Shown here: piece after piece, positions 8,281-17,772 of the stretch | Layout: every line of letters starts with the position of its first letter | Position numbering within the stretch: position 1 is the stretch's first letter | Origin: Henriciella pelagia | GTDB lineage: Bacteria; Pseudomonadota; Alphaproteobacteria; Caulobacterales; Hyphomonadaceae | DNA: 64,000 bases | Assembly: GCF_002088945.1 (NCBI RefSeq) | Contig: NZ_NCSU01000007.1 | Coordinates: 992,001 to 1,056,000, forward strand | Direction of reading: 5' to 3' | Made by a program: the position numbers and the translations under genes | The notes under the pieces: model-generated | The model's database searches: none | Told to the model about the DNA's origin: nothing | Seen by the model: the letters and a program-made list of their open reading frames with translations, nothing else

Positions 8281-9387
8281 ATGAAAACGCGTGCCGCTGT
8301 CGCCTTCGAAGCCAAGACACCGCTAGAGATTGTGGAGCTTGACCTGGAGGGGCCGAAAGCGGGTGAAGTGCTGGTCGAAATCATGGCGACAGGCATCTGC
8401 CACACTGATGCCTACACGTTGGACGGGCTGGATTCAGAAGGGCTGTTCCCAAGCGTCCTTGGCCATGAGGGCGCAGGCATTGTGCGCGAGGTTGGTGCGG
8501 GCGTGACAAGCGTGAAGCCGGGCGACCATGTCATTCCGCTCTACACGCCGGAATGCCGCCAGTGCAAAAGCTGCCTGTCGGGCAAGACCAATCTGTGCAC
8601 CGCGATCCGCGCGACGCAGGGCAAGGGCGTGATGCCGGATGGCACTTCGCGTTTCTCTTACAAGGGCCAGACCATCTACCACTATATGGGCTGCTCGACC
8701 TTTTCGAACTTTACCGTTTTGCCGGAGATCGCGGTCGCGAAGATCCGTACCGACGCGCCTTTCGACAAGGCCTGCTATGTCGGCTGCGGCGTGACGACGG
8801 GCGTCGGCGCGGTGGTCAATACGGCGAAGGTGCAGGTGGGCGACAATGTTGTCGTCTTCGGGCTGGGCGGGATTGGTCTCAATGTCATCCAGGGCGCGAA
8901 GATGGCCGGCGCGGACATGATTGTTGGCGTAGACATCAACAATTCAAAGAAAGAGTGGGGCGAGAAGTTCGGGATGACGCATTTCGTCAATCCGAAGGAG
9001 ACGAAGGATGTCGTCGCCCACCTCGTGGAACTCACCGATGGCGGGGCGGATTATTCCTTCGACTGTACCGGCAATACGGATGTGATGCGGCAGGCGCTCG
9101 AATGCTGCCATCGCGGCTGGGGCACATCGGTGATCATCGGCGTGGCGGAAGCCGGGAAAGAGATCGCGACGCGGCCTTTCCAGTTGGTCACCGGCCGCAA
9201 CTGGCGCGGCACGGCCTTTGGCGGCGCCAAGGGCCGCACCGACGTGCCAAAGATCGTCGACTGGTACATGAACGGCAAGATCCAGATCGACCCGATGATC
9301 ACGCACGTCATGAAGCTCGACAAAATCAATGATGCGTTCGATCTGATGCATGCGGGCGAGAGCATCCGGAGTGTGGTGGTTTATTGA
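8281..9387 (+). CDS. adhC: S-(hydroxymethyl)glutathione dehydrogenase / class III alcohol dehydrogenase
   Basis: A 368-residue zinc- and NAD-dependent dehydrogenase that oxidises the glutathione adduct of formaldehyde to S-formylglutathione. Catalytic zinc ligands are Cys40 (TGICHTD) and His62 (GHEG); the structural zinc site is Cys92, Cys95, Cys98 and Cys106. [16 protein letters not shown] is the NAD-binding Rossmann loop. The length and the [18 protein letters not shown] region are typical of class III ADH. The partner S-formylglutathione hydrolase lies at 12058 on the same strand, 2.7 kb downstream rather than adjacent. The next gene starts inside its stop codon. Confidence 0.96.
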   Translation: MKTRAAVAFEAKTPLEIVELDLEGPKAGEVLVEIMATGICHTDAYTLDGLDSEGLFPSVLGHEGAGIVREVGAGVTSVKPGDHVIPLYTPECRQCKSCLSGKTNLCTAIRATQGKGVMPDGTSRFSYKGQTIYHYMGCSTFSNFTVLPEIAVAKIRTDAPFDKACYVGCGVTTGVGAVVNTAKVQVGDNVVVFGLGGIGLNVIQGAKMAGADMIVGVDINNSKKEWGEKFGMTHFVNPKETKDVVAHLVELTDGGADYSFDCTGNTDVMRQALECCHRGWGTSVIIGVAEAGKEIATRPFQLVTGRNWRGTAFGGAKGRTDVPKIVDWYMNGKIQIDPMITHVMKLDKINDAFDLMHAGESIRSVVVY

Positions 9388-9884
9388 TCCGTTCAACTAC
9401 CACTCTGTTTTTGGCCGCAGGGCTGGTCGCGTGTTTGAGTGATCGTGCGCCTATGCGTTCTGAAAGGGAGTTTTGTGACGTGTTCGAGAGCTGGGTCGAT
9501 ACCGGTCCTCGAGGACCTGACCTGTCGCGCCAGATTACGTTTTTCAGGCCGAAAAGAGAGGAAAATCCGACGGTCGTGGTCCTTACCTCACTCGGCATTG
9601 ACGGCGGGTGTGGTGAAGGAGACTGCTTGGACATTGCCGATGACGCGCTCGTCGATGCGGCATTCACAATGGCACACGGTTACCGAATCGACGATTATTT
9701 TGGCCTCGGGGCGTACTGCATCGGAAGATCACCGCCGGATTTCGATTTTACGGAAACCACCGGTCCGGTCAGCGTGGAAAGCAGGTTCGCGGGTGCTCAA
9801 GTATCGGTTACTTGGCAGAAAGCGGATTGTCCGGAGGCAGCCGATTTGTTCGAAGGATGTACCACACTGGACGTGACCTACTAA
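9384..9884 (+). CDS. Hypothetical lipoprotein
   Basis: A 166-residue protein I do not recognise. It begins with a short signal ([17 protein letters not shown]) whose Cys17 sits in a plausible lipobox (LVAC). The mature part has several Cys residues ([33 protein letters not shown]), which could form disulfides in the periplasm. The start is TTG at 9384, overlapping the adhC stop by 4 bp, so it is probably coupled to it. Codon use looks less GC-biased than the neighbours. No function is assigned. Confidence 0.6.
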   Translation: MIRSTTTLFLAAGLVACLSDRAPMRSEREFCDVFESWVDTGPRGPDLSRQITFFRPKREENPTVVVLTSLGIDGGCGEGDCLDIADDALVDAAFTMAHGYRIDDYFGLGAYCIGRSPPDFDFTETTGPVSVESRFAGAQVSVTWQKADCPEAADLFEGCTTLDVTY

Positions 9885-9978
9885 CCAACCGAAAATGTAT
9901 TTTGACCCACGATTTTCTCTGGCATCCCGCCCGACACTGATGCAGTTTGGCGCCGTCTGACAGGGAGGAATTCCAGAC

Positions 9979-10356
9979 ATGTACAGTCACATGATGGTCG
10001 GCTCGAACGATCTAGAAAAATCGAAGCAATTCTACGACGCGCTGTTTGGCGCGGTGGGCGGCAAGCCGGGGATCACCGACCCCAAGGGGCGCCTCATTTA
10101 CATGCACAATGGCGGGTTGTTCCTCGTTACCAAGCCGATTGATGGCCAGCCGGCGACCCACGCCAATGGCGGAACGATCGGCTTTGCGATGGAATCGCCA
10201 GAACAGGCCGATGCCTGGCACAAGGCCGGTGCGGCGGCTGGCGGCAAGGAAATCGAGGATCCGCCAGGCTGGCGCGAGAACAATGGCATGAAGCTCTATC
10301 TCGCCTATCTGCGTGACCCGGATGGCAACAAGATTTGCGGCATGTGCCGCGGCTAG
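9979..10356 (+). CDS. VOC-family protein
   Basis: A 125-residue vicinal-oxygen-chelate domain protein. It starts MYSHMMVGSNDLEKSKQFYD and ends with YLRDPDGNKICGMCRG, the two expected half-site signatures. A purine-rich GGGAGG precedes the ATG. Family members are glyoxalase-like metal enzymes; with the formaldehyde/glutathione genes nearby a detoxification role is possible but not shown. It converges with the GST gene, with four bases between stops. Confidence 0.85.
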   Translation: MYSHMMVGSNDLEKSKQFYDALFGAVGGKPGITDPKGRLIYMHNGGLFLVTKPIDGQPATHANGGTIGFAMESPEQADAWHKAGAAAGGKEIEDPPGWRENNGMKLYLAYLRDPDGNKICGMCRG

Positions 10357-10360
10357 GCCG

Positions 10361-11449
10361 TCAGGCCAACACGAGCTGGCTGTTTTCTCGCTTGAGGCGG
10401 GGATAATCGAGCGTTGAGAGATCCGCCCCGCCGATGGCTTCAAGCAGGCTGTCGGCGCGGGCGCGGGTCTCCTCATCCATGCCGTGATAGACGTCGAGCG
10501 CGCCCTGCAGCCGCCAGAGCGGGAAGCTGCGCGCCGCTGCCTTTGTCCGGCAGCCTTCAATCTCGATCATGATTTCGCCGAGGCCGCGCGGCACGCGCTG
10601 TCCGATCTCTGCCTTTGCCGCCCATTCGCGAAACTGGATGGTAGTAGCGAGGAGGGCAGGCAGCTGTTCGCGCATCTGCCGCTTCAGGATCGGGATGAGA
10701 GTGTCGTGAACAGTGTCTTCGTGCGGCACGGTCTCGTCGCCGCGTTCGCCGCCTTCAACGCGCTCAACCCAGTCGGCGACGCGTGGCGCGACGCGTTTCA
10801 TGAGCTCGCCGGATTTCGGGTCCCGGTAGAGGTGCGCGTAGAGCGGGCCGAAGAGGGCGAAGTCAGCCAGCGTGGTGCGATGGCCGAGAATGAAGGGGTG
10901 GGTGTCCAGATGAGCGGAAAACTCGTCGAGGAAAGCTTCGTAGCTTTTTTCGATGCCGGGAATGGTGGTCTCATTGACACCCAGCACAGGCAACGCGCCC
11001 TTGAAGCGGGCCCCGTTCTTCTTTCCGACCTCGTATTGTTCTTCCGGCGAAAGCTGCGGTGCCGATAGCGCGCCAAATTCCGCATAGGCCCAGTCTTCAT
11101 TATACGACCAGCGATAGTGCATGGCCGGGATGACCAGCCACTCATCGCCGTAGAGGTGCAGCAATTCGCTGACAAAGCGCAGCAGCGGCGTTTCCGGCCA
11201 GACCGATGGTTCACGGCCTTCAGTCGCCTCGATGTGGGAAATGATGTCGCCGGTATCCTGGATGATCTGGCCATCCGGGGTTTTCACGACCGGAATGACG
11301 GGCCAGCCGACATTTGGAAGGATGATGTCGCGGTAGACCTCCTGCGTGGCCAGCTGTTCAGTAAATTGAACGCCGCGCCATCTGAGATAGGCACGTGCCT
11401 TGCCCGTGTAGTAGCTGACTTCGGCACCGAAGAGAGTGTAAGCAGTCAT
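10361..11449 (-). CDS. Glutathione S-transferase-family protein
   Basis: A 362-residue protein with an N-terminal thioredoxin-like GST domain. YTLFGAEVSYYTGKARAYLR, PVIPVVKTPDGQIIQDTGDI (the cis-Pro and GSH-contact segment) and an alpha-helical C-terminal domain (TLADFALFGPLYAHLYRDP, near residue 200) are visible. It is longer than the usual 200-220 residues: about 130 extra C-terminal residues form a helical extension of unknown function. I chose ATG at 11449 because the GST fold begins directly after it; an ATG at 11473 is possible. Substrate unknown. It is divergent from the small gene at 11510. Confidence 0.85.
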   Translation of the reverse strand: MTAYTLFGAEVSYYTGKARAYLRWRGVQFTEQLATQEVYRDIILPNVGWPVIPVVKTPDGQIIQDTGDIISHIEATEGREPSVWPETPLLRFVSELLHLYGDEWLVIPAMHYRWSYNEDWAYAEFGALSAPQLSPEEQYEVGKKNGARFKGALPVLGVNETTIPGIEKSYEAFLDEFSAHLDTHPFILGHRTTLADFALFGPLYAHLYRDPKSGELMKRVAPRVADWVERVEGGERGDETVPHEDTVHDTLIPILKRQMREQLPALLATTIQFREWAAKAEIGQRVPRGLGEIMIEIEGCRTKAAARSFPLWRLQGALDVYHGMDEETRARADSLLEAIGGADLSTLDYPRLKRENSQLVLA

Positions 11450-11509
11450 GACGTTGGGAACCCTTTGCTTCATCCCTATGTTCCAATCTCGACATTCGAA
11501 AGGAAAATC

Positions 11510-11833
11510 ATGGCCGACTTCAAACATTTCTCCATCGTCGCAAGCGGCGACCTTGTTGAGGGCCACGAAGTGCCGGACGCTGAAGCTGGTCCAAAGGTCG
11601 TTTCGATGAAGGTCTGGGCGAGCGATGTCGAGCAGGCTGTCGATGTATATTGCGAGGTCGGCAACCGCATCGGTTTCAAGATCGACCAGAATGTCGAGGT
11701 TCACCGCACGCCGGCCCAGCAGCCCAAAGGCGATGACCCGACCGCCTATGATGTGCGCGTGCGCCACTGCACCGCCGAGAACCAGGCAGCGACGGTGAAG
11801 CAGGAATCGGAAATCCTGCGCGGCGAGCAATAG
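11510..11833 (+). CDS. Small conserved-looking hypothetical protein
   Basis: A 107-residue cytoplasmic protein beginning MADFKHFSIVASGDLVEGHE. AAAGGA sits a few bases before the ATG, and the gene is divergent from the GST gene with a 60-base gap. It contains no signal peptide or membrane segment. The alternating charged/hydrophobic pattern (VVSMKVWASDVEQAVDVYCEVG, and TAYDVRVRHCTAE) suggests a small alpha/beta fold. I do not recognise the family. A longer in-frame reading upstream runs back through the GST gene and is not credible. Confidence 0.6.
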   Translation: MADFKHFSIVASGDLVEGHEVPDAEAGPKVVSMKVWASDVEQAVDVYCEVGNRIGFKIDQNVEVHRTPAQQPKGDDPTAYDVRVRHCTAENQAATVKQESEILRGEQ

Positions 11834-11860
11834 GTCTCTTGTCGGCCGATTTTCACGTCA

Positions 11861-11944
11861 CCCCGACGTATCGGGGAACCGGCAGGCAGACGATCACGTT
11901 CCTGCCGGACGCATGAAAGAATATCGGTGTTCCTGATATTCTTT
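11861..11944. repeat. Three consecutive stem-loops in an intergenic region
   Basis: Three perfect hairpins follow one another: CCCCGA/TCGGGG (11861-11876, 4-base loop), CCGGCAGG/CCTGCCGG (11879-11886 with 11901-11908) and AAAGAATATC/GATATTCTTT (11916-11925 with 11935-11944). They lie between the small gene ending at 11833 and fghA. They may act as a terminator or a REP-like element. Confidence 0.6.
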
Positions 11945-12057
11945 CTGGCATGATGGTGAGTTTCGCGGGCGCTAGCTGGCTCGGGGCATTCTGGAAATGG
12001 CTTCGCGCTGTGTTAGGTACGGCGTAGCCACCCCAACACAGATGCGAGGTTATTATC

Positions 12058-12891
12058 TTGGAGACAGTTTCGGAATGGACAAGCTTTGGCGGGGATCTCA
12101 GCGTCCACGACCATGAAAGCGAAACCCTGGGCTGCACCATGCGGTTTGCTGTCTTCGATCCCCCGCAGACCTCGGACGACCCCGTTCCGGTACTCTATTA
12201 CCTGTCCGGCCTCACCTGTACCTGGGCGAATGTCATGGAGAAGGGCGGCCTGCAGAGAAAGGCAGCTGAACTCGGCGTGATGATCGTCGCGCCCGATACG
12301 AGCCCGCGCGGCAAGAGTGTGGCCGATGATGAGGCCTATGATCTCGGACAGGGTGCAGGCTTTTACCTGACCGCAACTCAGGACCCATGGGCCAGCCACT
12401 ACAGGATGGACCAGTATGTGATGGAGGAGCTGCCTTCCATCATCCGGTCCAATTTCGCCGCCGACATGAAACGCCAATCCATCTTCGGACATTCCATGGG
12501 CGGGCATGGCGCGCTGACGCTGGCGCTGCGCAATCCGGGCCATTTCCGCAGCGTGTCGGCTTTCTCCCCCATTGTGGCACCGAGCCAGGTGCCATGGGGC
12601 CAGAAGGCGTTCAAGGCCTATCTCGGCGACGATGAGGCCGCGTGGAAGGCTCATGATGCCTGTGAGCTGGTAAAGACGACGCAGCTCGACACGACCATCC
12701 TCATCGATCAGGGAGAGGACGACCAGTTCCTTGATGAGCAGCTGAAGCCACGCCTGTTCGAGGAAGCCTGCCGTGAAGCGGGCCAGAGCCTCGCGATCCG
12801 GATGCGACCGGGCTATGACCACTCCTACTACTTCATCTCGACCTTCATGGACGACCACATCATGCACCATGCCAAGGCGCTGTATGGGTGA
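12058..12891 (+). CDS. fghA: S-formylglutathione hydrolase
   Basis: A 277-residue esterase of the D-type family that hydrolyses S-formylglutathione to formate and glutathione, the second step after the class III alcohol dehydrogenase. The nucleophile elbow FGHSMGGHGAL carries Ser146. Asp221/222 in DQGEDDQFL and His255 in GYDHSYYFI complete the triad. GLTCTWANVMEKGG (51-64) is the family signature. The start is TTG at 12058, with GCGAGG upstream; the family N-terminus fits this start. The gene ends close to a hairpin and converges with the symporter gene. Confidence 0.95.
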   Translation: METVSEWTSFGGDLSVHDHESETLGCTMRFAVFDPPQTSDDPVPVLYYLSGLTCTWANVMEKGGLQRKAAELGVMIVAPDTSPRGKSVADDEAYDLGQGAGFYLTATQDPWASHYRMDQYVMEELPSIIRSNFAADMKRQSIFGHSMGGHGALTLALRNPGHFRSVSAFSPIVAPSQVPWGQKAFKAYLGDDEAAWKAHDACELVKTTQLDTTILIDQGEDDQFLDEQLKPRLFEEACREAGQSLAIRMRPGYDHSYYFISTFMDDHIMHHAKALYG

Positions 12892-12913
12892 GGGCTGACA
12901 GACCTTGTGCCAG

Positions 12914-12951
12914 CGCCCTTCGTGGTTCGACTTCGCTCACCATGAAGGGCG
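12914..12951. repeat. REP-like long hairpin / bidirectional terminator
   Basis: Arms CGCCCTTCGTGGT (12914-12926) and ACCATGAAGGGCG (12939-12951) pair over 13 bp with one mismatch around a 12-base loop. It sits between the convergent fghA and symporter genes. The form resembles extragenic palindromes; no second copy was noticed in this window. Confidence 0.6.
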
Positions 12952-13015
12952 GGTGCACCGTAGGCTTCATGGTCAGAAAAGTCGCACAACGAAGCCGTAT
13001 TGTGACCGGTTTCGG

Positions 13016-14461
13016 CTATTCTGCCGGTTGCTCGATGACACCGTTTGCGCGTTCAGCCCTGGTGGCAGGGCGCGATAGCAGCCAGCCGGCGACAAGCGGG
13101 ATGACGATGCCTGGCAGGCCTTCATAGATGCCGCCATGCCATTCCAGGACGTAGCGCCAGAAGAGCGCGATGGCGACGCCGCCTACCATCAGGCCGATCG
13201 CGACCATCTCGCTGACGCGGCGACCGAGCGCATAGAGCGTCAGCAGGGGAGCGAAGGCGACGGCAAGCGTCGACCAGGCGAGGATGACAAGCGTGAACAC
13301 GCTCTGGCTGCCAGCCAGGGCAATGCCGAGCGCGCCAAGCGTGACGGCAGCGGTCGCGCCCTTGAGCAGGTAGGGGTGTTCCAGCCTTTCCGGCGTGAGG
13401 TCGTGCGTAATCGCCGCCGAGCATGAGAGGACCACCGAGTCCGCGGTCGACATGGTCGCTGCGAAGATGCCTGCGAGAATGAGGCCGACGAACACGTCCG
13501 GCAGGAGCTGTAGCGCCATGCGGGGCAGGGCGAGTTCGGTGTCGCCGAGTTCGGGCAGGAAGAGGCGCGACAGCAGGCCAAGCCCGGCAGCGAGAATGTA
13601 GAAGAGAACGAAAAAGCTGTAATACCAGAAGCGCGTGCGCTGCATGTTCTTCTCATCATCCAGCGCCATGAAGCGCACCATGATGTGCGGCTGGCCGACG
13701 ACCGAGAAACCGGCAAAGAGCCAGCCCAGCACAAAAAAGACGATGGCAAGCCCGCCCGTGCCGACGAGTTCGCCCTGTTCCGGCCAGAGATTCATGTAGC
13801 GGCCATCGTCGAGCGGCATCATTGACGCGAAGGCGCCGCCAATACCGCCCTTGTCGGCGAAGGCAACGACGCAGAGGATGATAAGGGCAACCAGCATCGA
13901 GATCGACTGGACGGCGTCTGTCCAGATCGAGGCGCGGATGCCGCCGGCAATGGAATAAGCGATGATCATACCGGCGACAGCAATGGCGCCCAGGCGTGGA
14001 TCGATGTCGAGGACACCTTCCAGCGCCTTGCCGCCTGCCGATATCTGTGCGGCAGCGTATGCGCCCAGGAACAGCACCATCACAACGGCGGCAATGCGCC
14101 GCCAGGTCGCGAAGTCATCACCATGCCAGCGTGACAGGACCGCGGCAAAGGATGCTTCTTCGGTCACGCCGGTCGCCTTGCGCAGCTTTCGGTGAATGAA
14201 GGTTGAGCCGAGATAGTCGCCAACGATCCAGCCGAACATCAGCCAGATGGCCGAAAGACCCGTGGCATAGGCGTATCCGATCACGCCAATGAAAAGATAG
14301 CCGGAATTGTTGGTGGCAACGGCCGACAACCCCGTCAGCCAGGGCGAGACGCTCTGGCCGGCGAGGTAATAATCGGTTCGTTCTCCTGTCGCCTTCCGGG
14401 CCGATGCGAGGCCGACAATCAGGAAGATGGCGAGGATGACGAGAAAGCTTGCAATGATCAT
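13016..14461 (-). CDS. Sodium:solute symporter (SSS/PutP family)
   Basis: A 481-residue integral membrane protein with about 13 hydrophobic segments, of the sodium:solute symporter family (proline, pantothenate and similar substrates). TDYYLAGQSVSPWLTGLSAVATNNSGYLFIG at residues 29-59 is the TM1-TM2 pattern of PutP-like transporters; GFSVVGQPHIMVRFMALDD and AATMSTADSVVLSCSAAI follow. It is the last gene of the ectA-ectB-ectC-ask array, 12 bases after the aspartokinase stop. A role in recovering leaked ectoine or taking up proline is inferred from that context. Specificity cannot be read. Confidence 0.9.
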   Translation of the reverse strand: MIIASFLVILAIFLIVGLASARKATGERTDYYLAGQSVSPWLTGLSAVATNNSGYLFIGVIGYAYATGLSAIWLMFGWIVGDYLGSTFIHRKLRKATGVTEEASFAAVLSRWHGDDFATWRRIAAVVMVLFLGAYAAAQISAGGKALEGVLDIDPRLGAIAVAGMIIAYSIAGGIRASIWTDAVQSISMLVALIILCVVAFADKGGIGGAFASMMPLDDGRYMNLWPEQGELVGTGGLAIVFFVLGWLFAGFSVVGQPHIMVRFMALDDEKNMQRTRFWYYSFFVLFYILAAGLGLLSRLFLPELGDTELALPRMALQLLPDVFVGLILAGIFAATMSTADSVVLSCSAAITHDLTPERLEHPYLLKGATAAVTLGALGIALAGSQSVFTLVILAWSTLAVAFAPLLTLYALGRRVSEMVAIGLMVGGVAIALFWRYVLEWHGGIYEGLPGIVIPLVAGWLLSRPATRAERANGVIEQPAE

Positions 14462-14473
14462 GAGCCGGACGCC

Positions 14474-15922
14474 TTAAGCGGCTTCGCGTGGCTTGGGTGC
14501 GTCCACTGCCGATTCAACGTGGCCTTCGACAAGCGCCCGGTGGAGGACTTTCACCGCCTCGTCATAGTCTTCCTCGGCGACAATGGCCTGGAGGTCGACA
14601 TTGCGGGTGAGGTGGTGCAGGCCAAGCAGGCGAATGTTTGCGTCGAACAGGGCCTTGGTGGCGCGGGCCGTCAGCCCGTCCAGTTCAAGGTTGGAGCCGA
14701 TGACCGACACCATTGCAACCTTGCGGATGGAGACTTCGGCATTCGGGAATTGTTCTTCCAGATCCTCAGCCGCCTTTTTCAGGGCGTCGCGCGAACAGTT
14801 CACATAGTGGGTGATCGTGTTGGCGTTTGAGTTCTTGGTCACGATCCAGATATTGTGGCGCGTCAGGGCTTTCAGCGCTTCGGCGTCATAGCCTTTCACG
14901 CCGACCATGTCCTGCTCGAAGAGTTCGAAGCAATAAAGGCTTGGAATGCCTGTGACGATCTCTGCGCGCGGCTCTTCGGGACGGAAGCCGTCGGTGATGA
15001 TCGTGCCGGCATCATTCGGGTCAAACGTGTTCTTTACGCGAAGCGGAACGCCAGCCTGACGCAGGCCCTTGGCGGCTTTTGGGTGGACCGCTTCCATGCC
15101 CATATTGGAGAGCTGGTCGGCGACATCGTAATTGGTCTCGCCGATCTTGCGCACCTTGTCATCGCCAACCAGTTTCGGGTCGGCGCTGGAAAGGTGAAAC
15201 TCCTTGTGGATGATGGCTTCCTTCGCGCCCGTCAGCGCGCCGATGCGCGAGAAGGTCACTTCTGTGTAGCCTCGGTCGTATAGCTTCACCATGCCTTCCA
15301 GACACCCTGCATAGCCGGTGACGATCGGAAGTTCCGTTGAAAAGTCGATGCTCTCGAGCGCACCGCTGATGCGCTCGTCAAGCGTGCGCTTTTCGTCGTC
15401 GCGCCAGCCCGTGAGGTCGACGAAGACGGCATTGATGTCGCGCTGGCGAAGCAGCAGTGTGGTGTTGTGTGCGGAATGGGCTTCGCCCAGCGCCGCGAGC
15501 ATTTCGCGAACCGTCAGAAGGTGCTCGTCGAGACGGAACTGTCCGTATGAGCAGAGGCGGTGAAGGTCGATCAGGCAGTTGCGGACGCCTTCGACGCGCT
15601 CCAGCACGAAATTGTCGGCAATCTTGCGATCTGAATGGTCTCCGAAGACTTCGGCATTCTTCTCGCGCATCGCCTGCGACAGCTCGGTCAGGGCCTCGCT
15701 CCACTGCCACTTGTTTTCGGCGCTGGCAAAAAGCGCGTAGACGCCGGGCTTGCCGGACTTCTTGTGCTCCAGCAGCAGGTTGGTCATGCCGGCATAGGCC
15801 GAGACCACGAAAATGCGGTTGTAGAGCGCATCGCCCTCGCGCCCATTGATGAGGACGTTGTCGAGGATAACGGGCGTGTTTGCGATTGACGTGCCGCCAA
15901 TCTTTTCAACGGTGTGTGACAT
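14474..15922 (-). CDS. ask: Aspartate kinase of the ectoine type (Ask_Ect)
   Basis: A 482-residue aspartokinase that phosphorylates aspartate, the first step toward the aspartate semialdehyde used for ectoine. KIGGTSIAN at the start matches the KxGGTS nucleotide-binding motif; VTGYAGCLEGMVKLYDRGYTE and FSRIGALTGAKEAIIHKE are kinase core, and tandem ACT regions occupy the C-terminus (VAMVSVIGSNLELDG, NIRLLGLHHLTRNVD). ATG at 15922 is chosen over an upstream in-frame extension because the kinase motif starts there. A dedicated aspartokinase in an ect operon is established for many proteobacteria and is thought to escape the usual feedback control. Confidence 0.93.
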   Translation of the reverse strand: MSHTVEKIGGTSIANTPVILDNVLINGREGDALYNRIFVVSAYAGMTNLLLEHKKSGKPGVYALFASAENKWQWSEALTELSQAMREKNAEVFGDHSDRKIADNFVLERVEGVRNCLIDLHRLCSYGQFRLDEHLLTVREMLAALGEAHSAHNTTLLLRQRDINAVFVDLTGWRDDEKRTLDERISGALESIDFSTELPIVTGYAGCLEGMVKLYDRGYTEVTFSRIGALTGAKEAIIHKEFHLSSADPKLVGDDKVRKIGETNYDVADQLSNMGMEAVHPKAAKGLRQAGVPLRVKNTFDPNDAGTIITDGFRPEEPRAEIVTGIPSLYCFELFEQDMVGVKGYDAEALKALTRHNIWIVTKNSNANTITHYVNCSRDALKKAAEDLEEQFPNAEVSIRKVAMVSVIGSNLELDGLTARATKALFDANIRLLGLHHLTRNVDLQAIVAEEDYDEAVKVLHRALVEGHVESAVDAPKPREAA

Positions 15923-16004
15923 GAAATGTCTCTTCTGTTGGTTGCGTGTGGATGCCGGCCCACCCCTGTCGGGCGGGCGGCGTCCCACAGAAGCCAGGCT
16001 GGAC

Positions 16005-16406
16005 CTAGCCTGCGGTCTCGAGGTCTGAGGGTGCGGCGTAGGAGCCGTCTGCCTGGTGGACCTCATGGCCGGTTACTGGCGGATTGAAGCAGCAGGCCAT
16101 GTGCAGCTCTTCCTCCGCGCGCAGGATGTGCTTGTCGTGAAGGTTCAGTGCGTAGACAACGCCGGGCTTGATCTCATGCGTCTCGCCCGTGGCAATGTCG
16201 GTGATCGAGCCCTTGCCCTTCATGCAGTATACACTCTCGAAGTGGTTCTTGTAGTGAAAGGTATGCTCAGAGCCGGCTTCGAGCACAGTGATGTGGAAGC
16301 TGAAGCCCATGCCGTCATCTGCGAGCAGCAGGCGGTAGGACGTCCACTGCGCGTCGGAGACTGCGCGGTCTGTGCCTTTGATTTCGTTCAGGTCGCGTAC
16401 AATCAT
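16005..16406 (-). CDS. ectC: L-ectoine synthase
   Basis: A 133-residue cupin that cyclises N-gamma-acetyl-diaminobutyrate to ectoine. MIVRDLNEIKGTDRAV is the family N-terminus; GFSFHITVLEAGSEHTFHYKNH and ESVYCMKGKGSITD carry the metal-binding cupin motifs, and VYALNLHDKHILRAEE the second. The length is normal (about 130). GGAGT precedes ATG at 16406, and the ectB stop is four bases upstream. No ectD hydroxylase gene follows in the window, so only ectoine, not hydroxyectoine, synthesis is supported here. Confidence 0.96.
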   Translation of the reverse strand: MIVRDLNEIKGTDRAVSDAQWTSYRLLLADDGMGFSFHITVLEAGSEHTFHYKNHFESVYCMKGKGSITDIATGETHEIKPGVVYALNLHDKHILRAEEELHMACCFNPPVTGHEVHQADGSYAAPSDLETAG

Positions 16407-16410
16407 GGTG

Positions 16411-17718
16411 TTACTCCGCTGCAATCTTGGCGCTGGACGTTGCTTCCTCGGCGGCTTCCCGCAGGATGCCGAGGCCCTTCTGGAAGGTATCGACGGGGGT
16501 CGTGAGCGGCGCGAGGACCTTCACGACTTCGTCATTGGCGCCCGATGTTTCGATGATCAGGCCTTTCTCGAAGGCCCGGCTGCAAATGTCCGAGGCCAGG
16601 TCGCCGGTGCCGACGTCGACGCCCTGCATCATGCCGCGGCCCTTCAGCTTTGCGCCCGGGATCAGGTTCGCGATCTTCTTCAAGCCTTCCGTCAGGATTT
16701 CCGATTTTTCGCGGACCTCCTTCTGGAAGCTGTCATCGCTCCAGAATTTTTCGAGCGCGACGCGCGCCGTCACGAAGGCGTGGTTGTTGCCGCGGAACGT
16801 GCCATTGTGCTCGGCTGGCTTCCAGATGTCGTGCTCCTTCTTGAGAAGGACACAGGCAAAGGGAAGACCCATACCCGAAAGCGATTTGGCCTGGGTGATG
16901 ATGTCAGGCTGGATACCGGCAATCTCAAAGCCGAAATAGTCGCCCGAGCGGCCACAGCCGGCCTGGATGTCATCGACGATGAGCAGCGCACCATGCTTTT
17001 TGGCGAGGCGGGCAATGCCCTGCATCCACTCTTTCGAAGCAGCGTTGAGGCCGCCTTCGCCCTGAATGGGCTCGAAGATGAACGCGGCAGGCGCGTCGAG
17101 GCCGGAAGACGAGTTCTCAAGCATCATCTCGATCTGGTCGAGCGTGTCGACATCGTCGCCGAAAGCGCCGGCATAAGGAAGGTGGGTGGTGCCGTGCAGG
17201 CCGCTGCCACCCAGGCCAGCGCCTGCACGTTTGCCAGCATTACCGGTCAGCGCGAGGGCGCCGAGCGTCATGCCGTGGAAGCCGTTGGTGAAGGCGACAA
17301 CATTGCTGCGACCGGTGACCTTGCGGGCCAGCTTTACAGCCGCCTCGACGGCGTTCGTGCCGGTCGGGCCGGTCATCATGATCTTGTAGTCCTTCATGCC
17401 ACGCGGCGTGAGGATGTGCTTTTCGAACGCTGCGAGCCAGTCGGCCTTCGCGTCGGTGTACATGTCGAGGCCGTGGGCCACGCCGTCGCGCGTGATGTGC
17501 TCGATCAGGGCGGCTTTCATGTCCGGGTCGTTGTGGCCGTAATTCAGCGTCGAACAGCCGGCAAGAAAGTCGATATAGGTCTTGCCGGATGCGTCGGTCA
17601 TTTCCGAGCCGGAGGCCTTGACGAAGAGAGTGTCGAAGTTGCGGCAATAGCTGCGGACCTTCGATTCCCGTCGTTCGAAAATGTTGTCTTGGATGTCGGT
17701 GATATCTGTGAACGCCAT
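16411..17718 (-). CDS. ectB: Diaminobutyrate-2-oxoglutarate transaminase
   Basis: A 435-residue class III PLP aminotransferase making L-2,4-diaminobutyrate from aspartate semialdehyde. DFLAGCSTLNYGHNDP is the usual N-terminal signature, MMTGPTGTNAVEAAVKLARK and AFTNGFHGMTLGALALTGN contact PLP, LLIVDDIQAGCGRSGDYF precedes the PLP lysine in ITQAKSLSGMGLP. Length and order match EctB. AGGAG sits before ATG at 17718. It is the second gene of ectABC-ask. Confidence 0.97.
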   Translation of the reverse strand: MAFTDITDIQDNIFERRESKVRSYCRNFDTLFVKASGSEMTDASGKTYIDFLAGCSTLNYGHNDPDMKAALIEHITRDGVAHGLDMYTDAKADWLAAFEKHILTPRGMKDYKIMMTGPTGTNAVEAAVKLARKVTGRSNVVAFTNGFHGMTLGALALTGNAGKRAGAGLGGSGLHGTTHLPYAGAFGDDVDTLDQIEMMLENSSSGLDAPAAFIFEPIQGEGGLNAASKEWMQGIARLAKKHGALLIVDDIQAGCGRSGDYFGFEIAGIQPDIITQAKSLSGMGLPFACVLLKKEHDIWKPAEHNGTFRGNNHAFVTARVALEKFWSDDSFQKEVREKSEILTEGLKKIANLIPGAKLKGRGMMQGVDVGTGDLASDICSRAFEKGLIIETSGANDEVVKVLAPLTTPVDTFQKGLGILREAAEEATSSAKIAAE

Positions 17719-17772
17719 ACGTTCGGCTCCTGTGTGGTCTGGTGTGATGATGAGCGGCGGCCGGGATTGATG

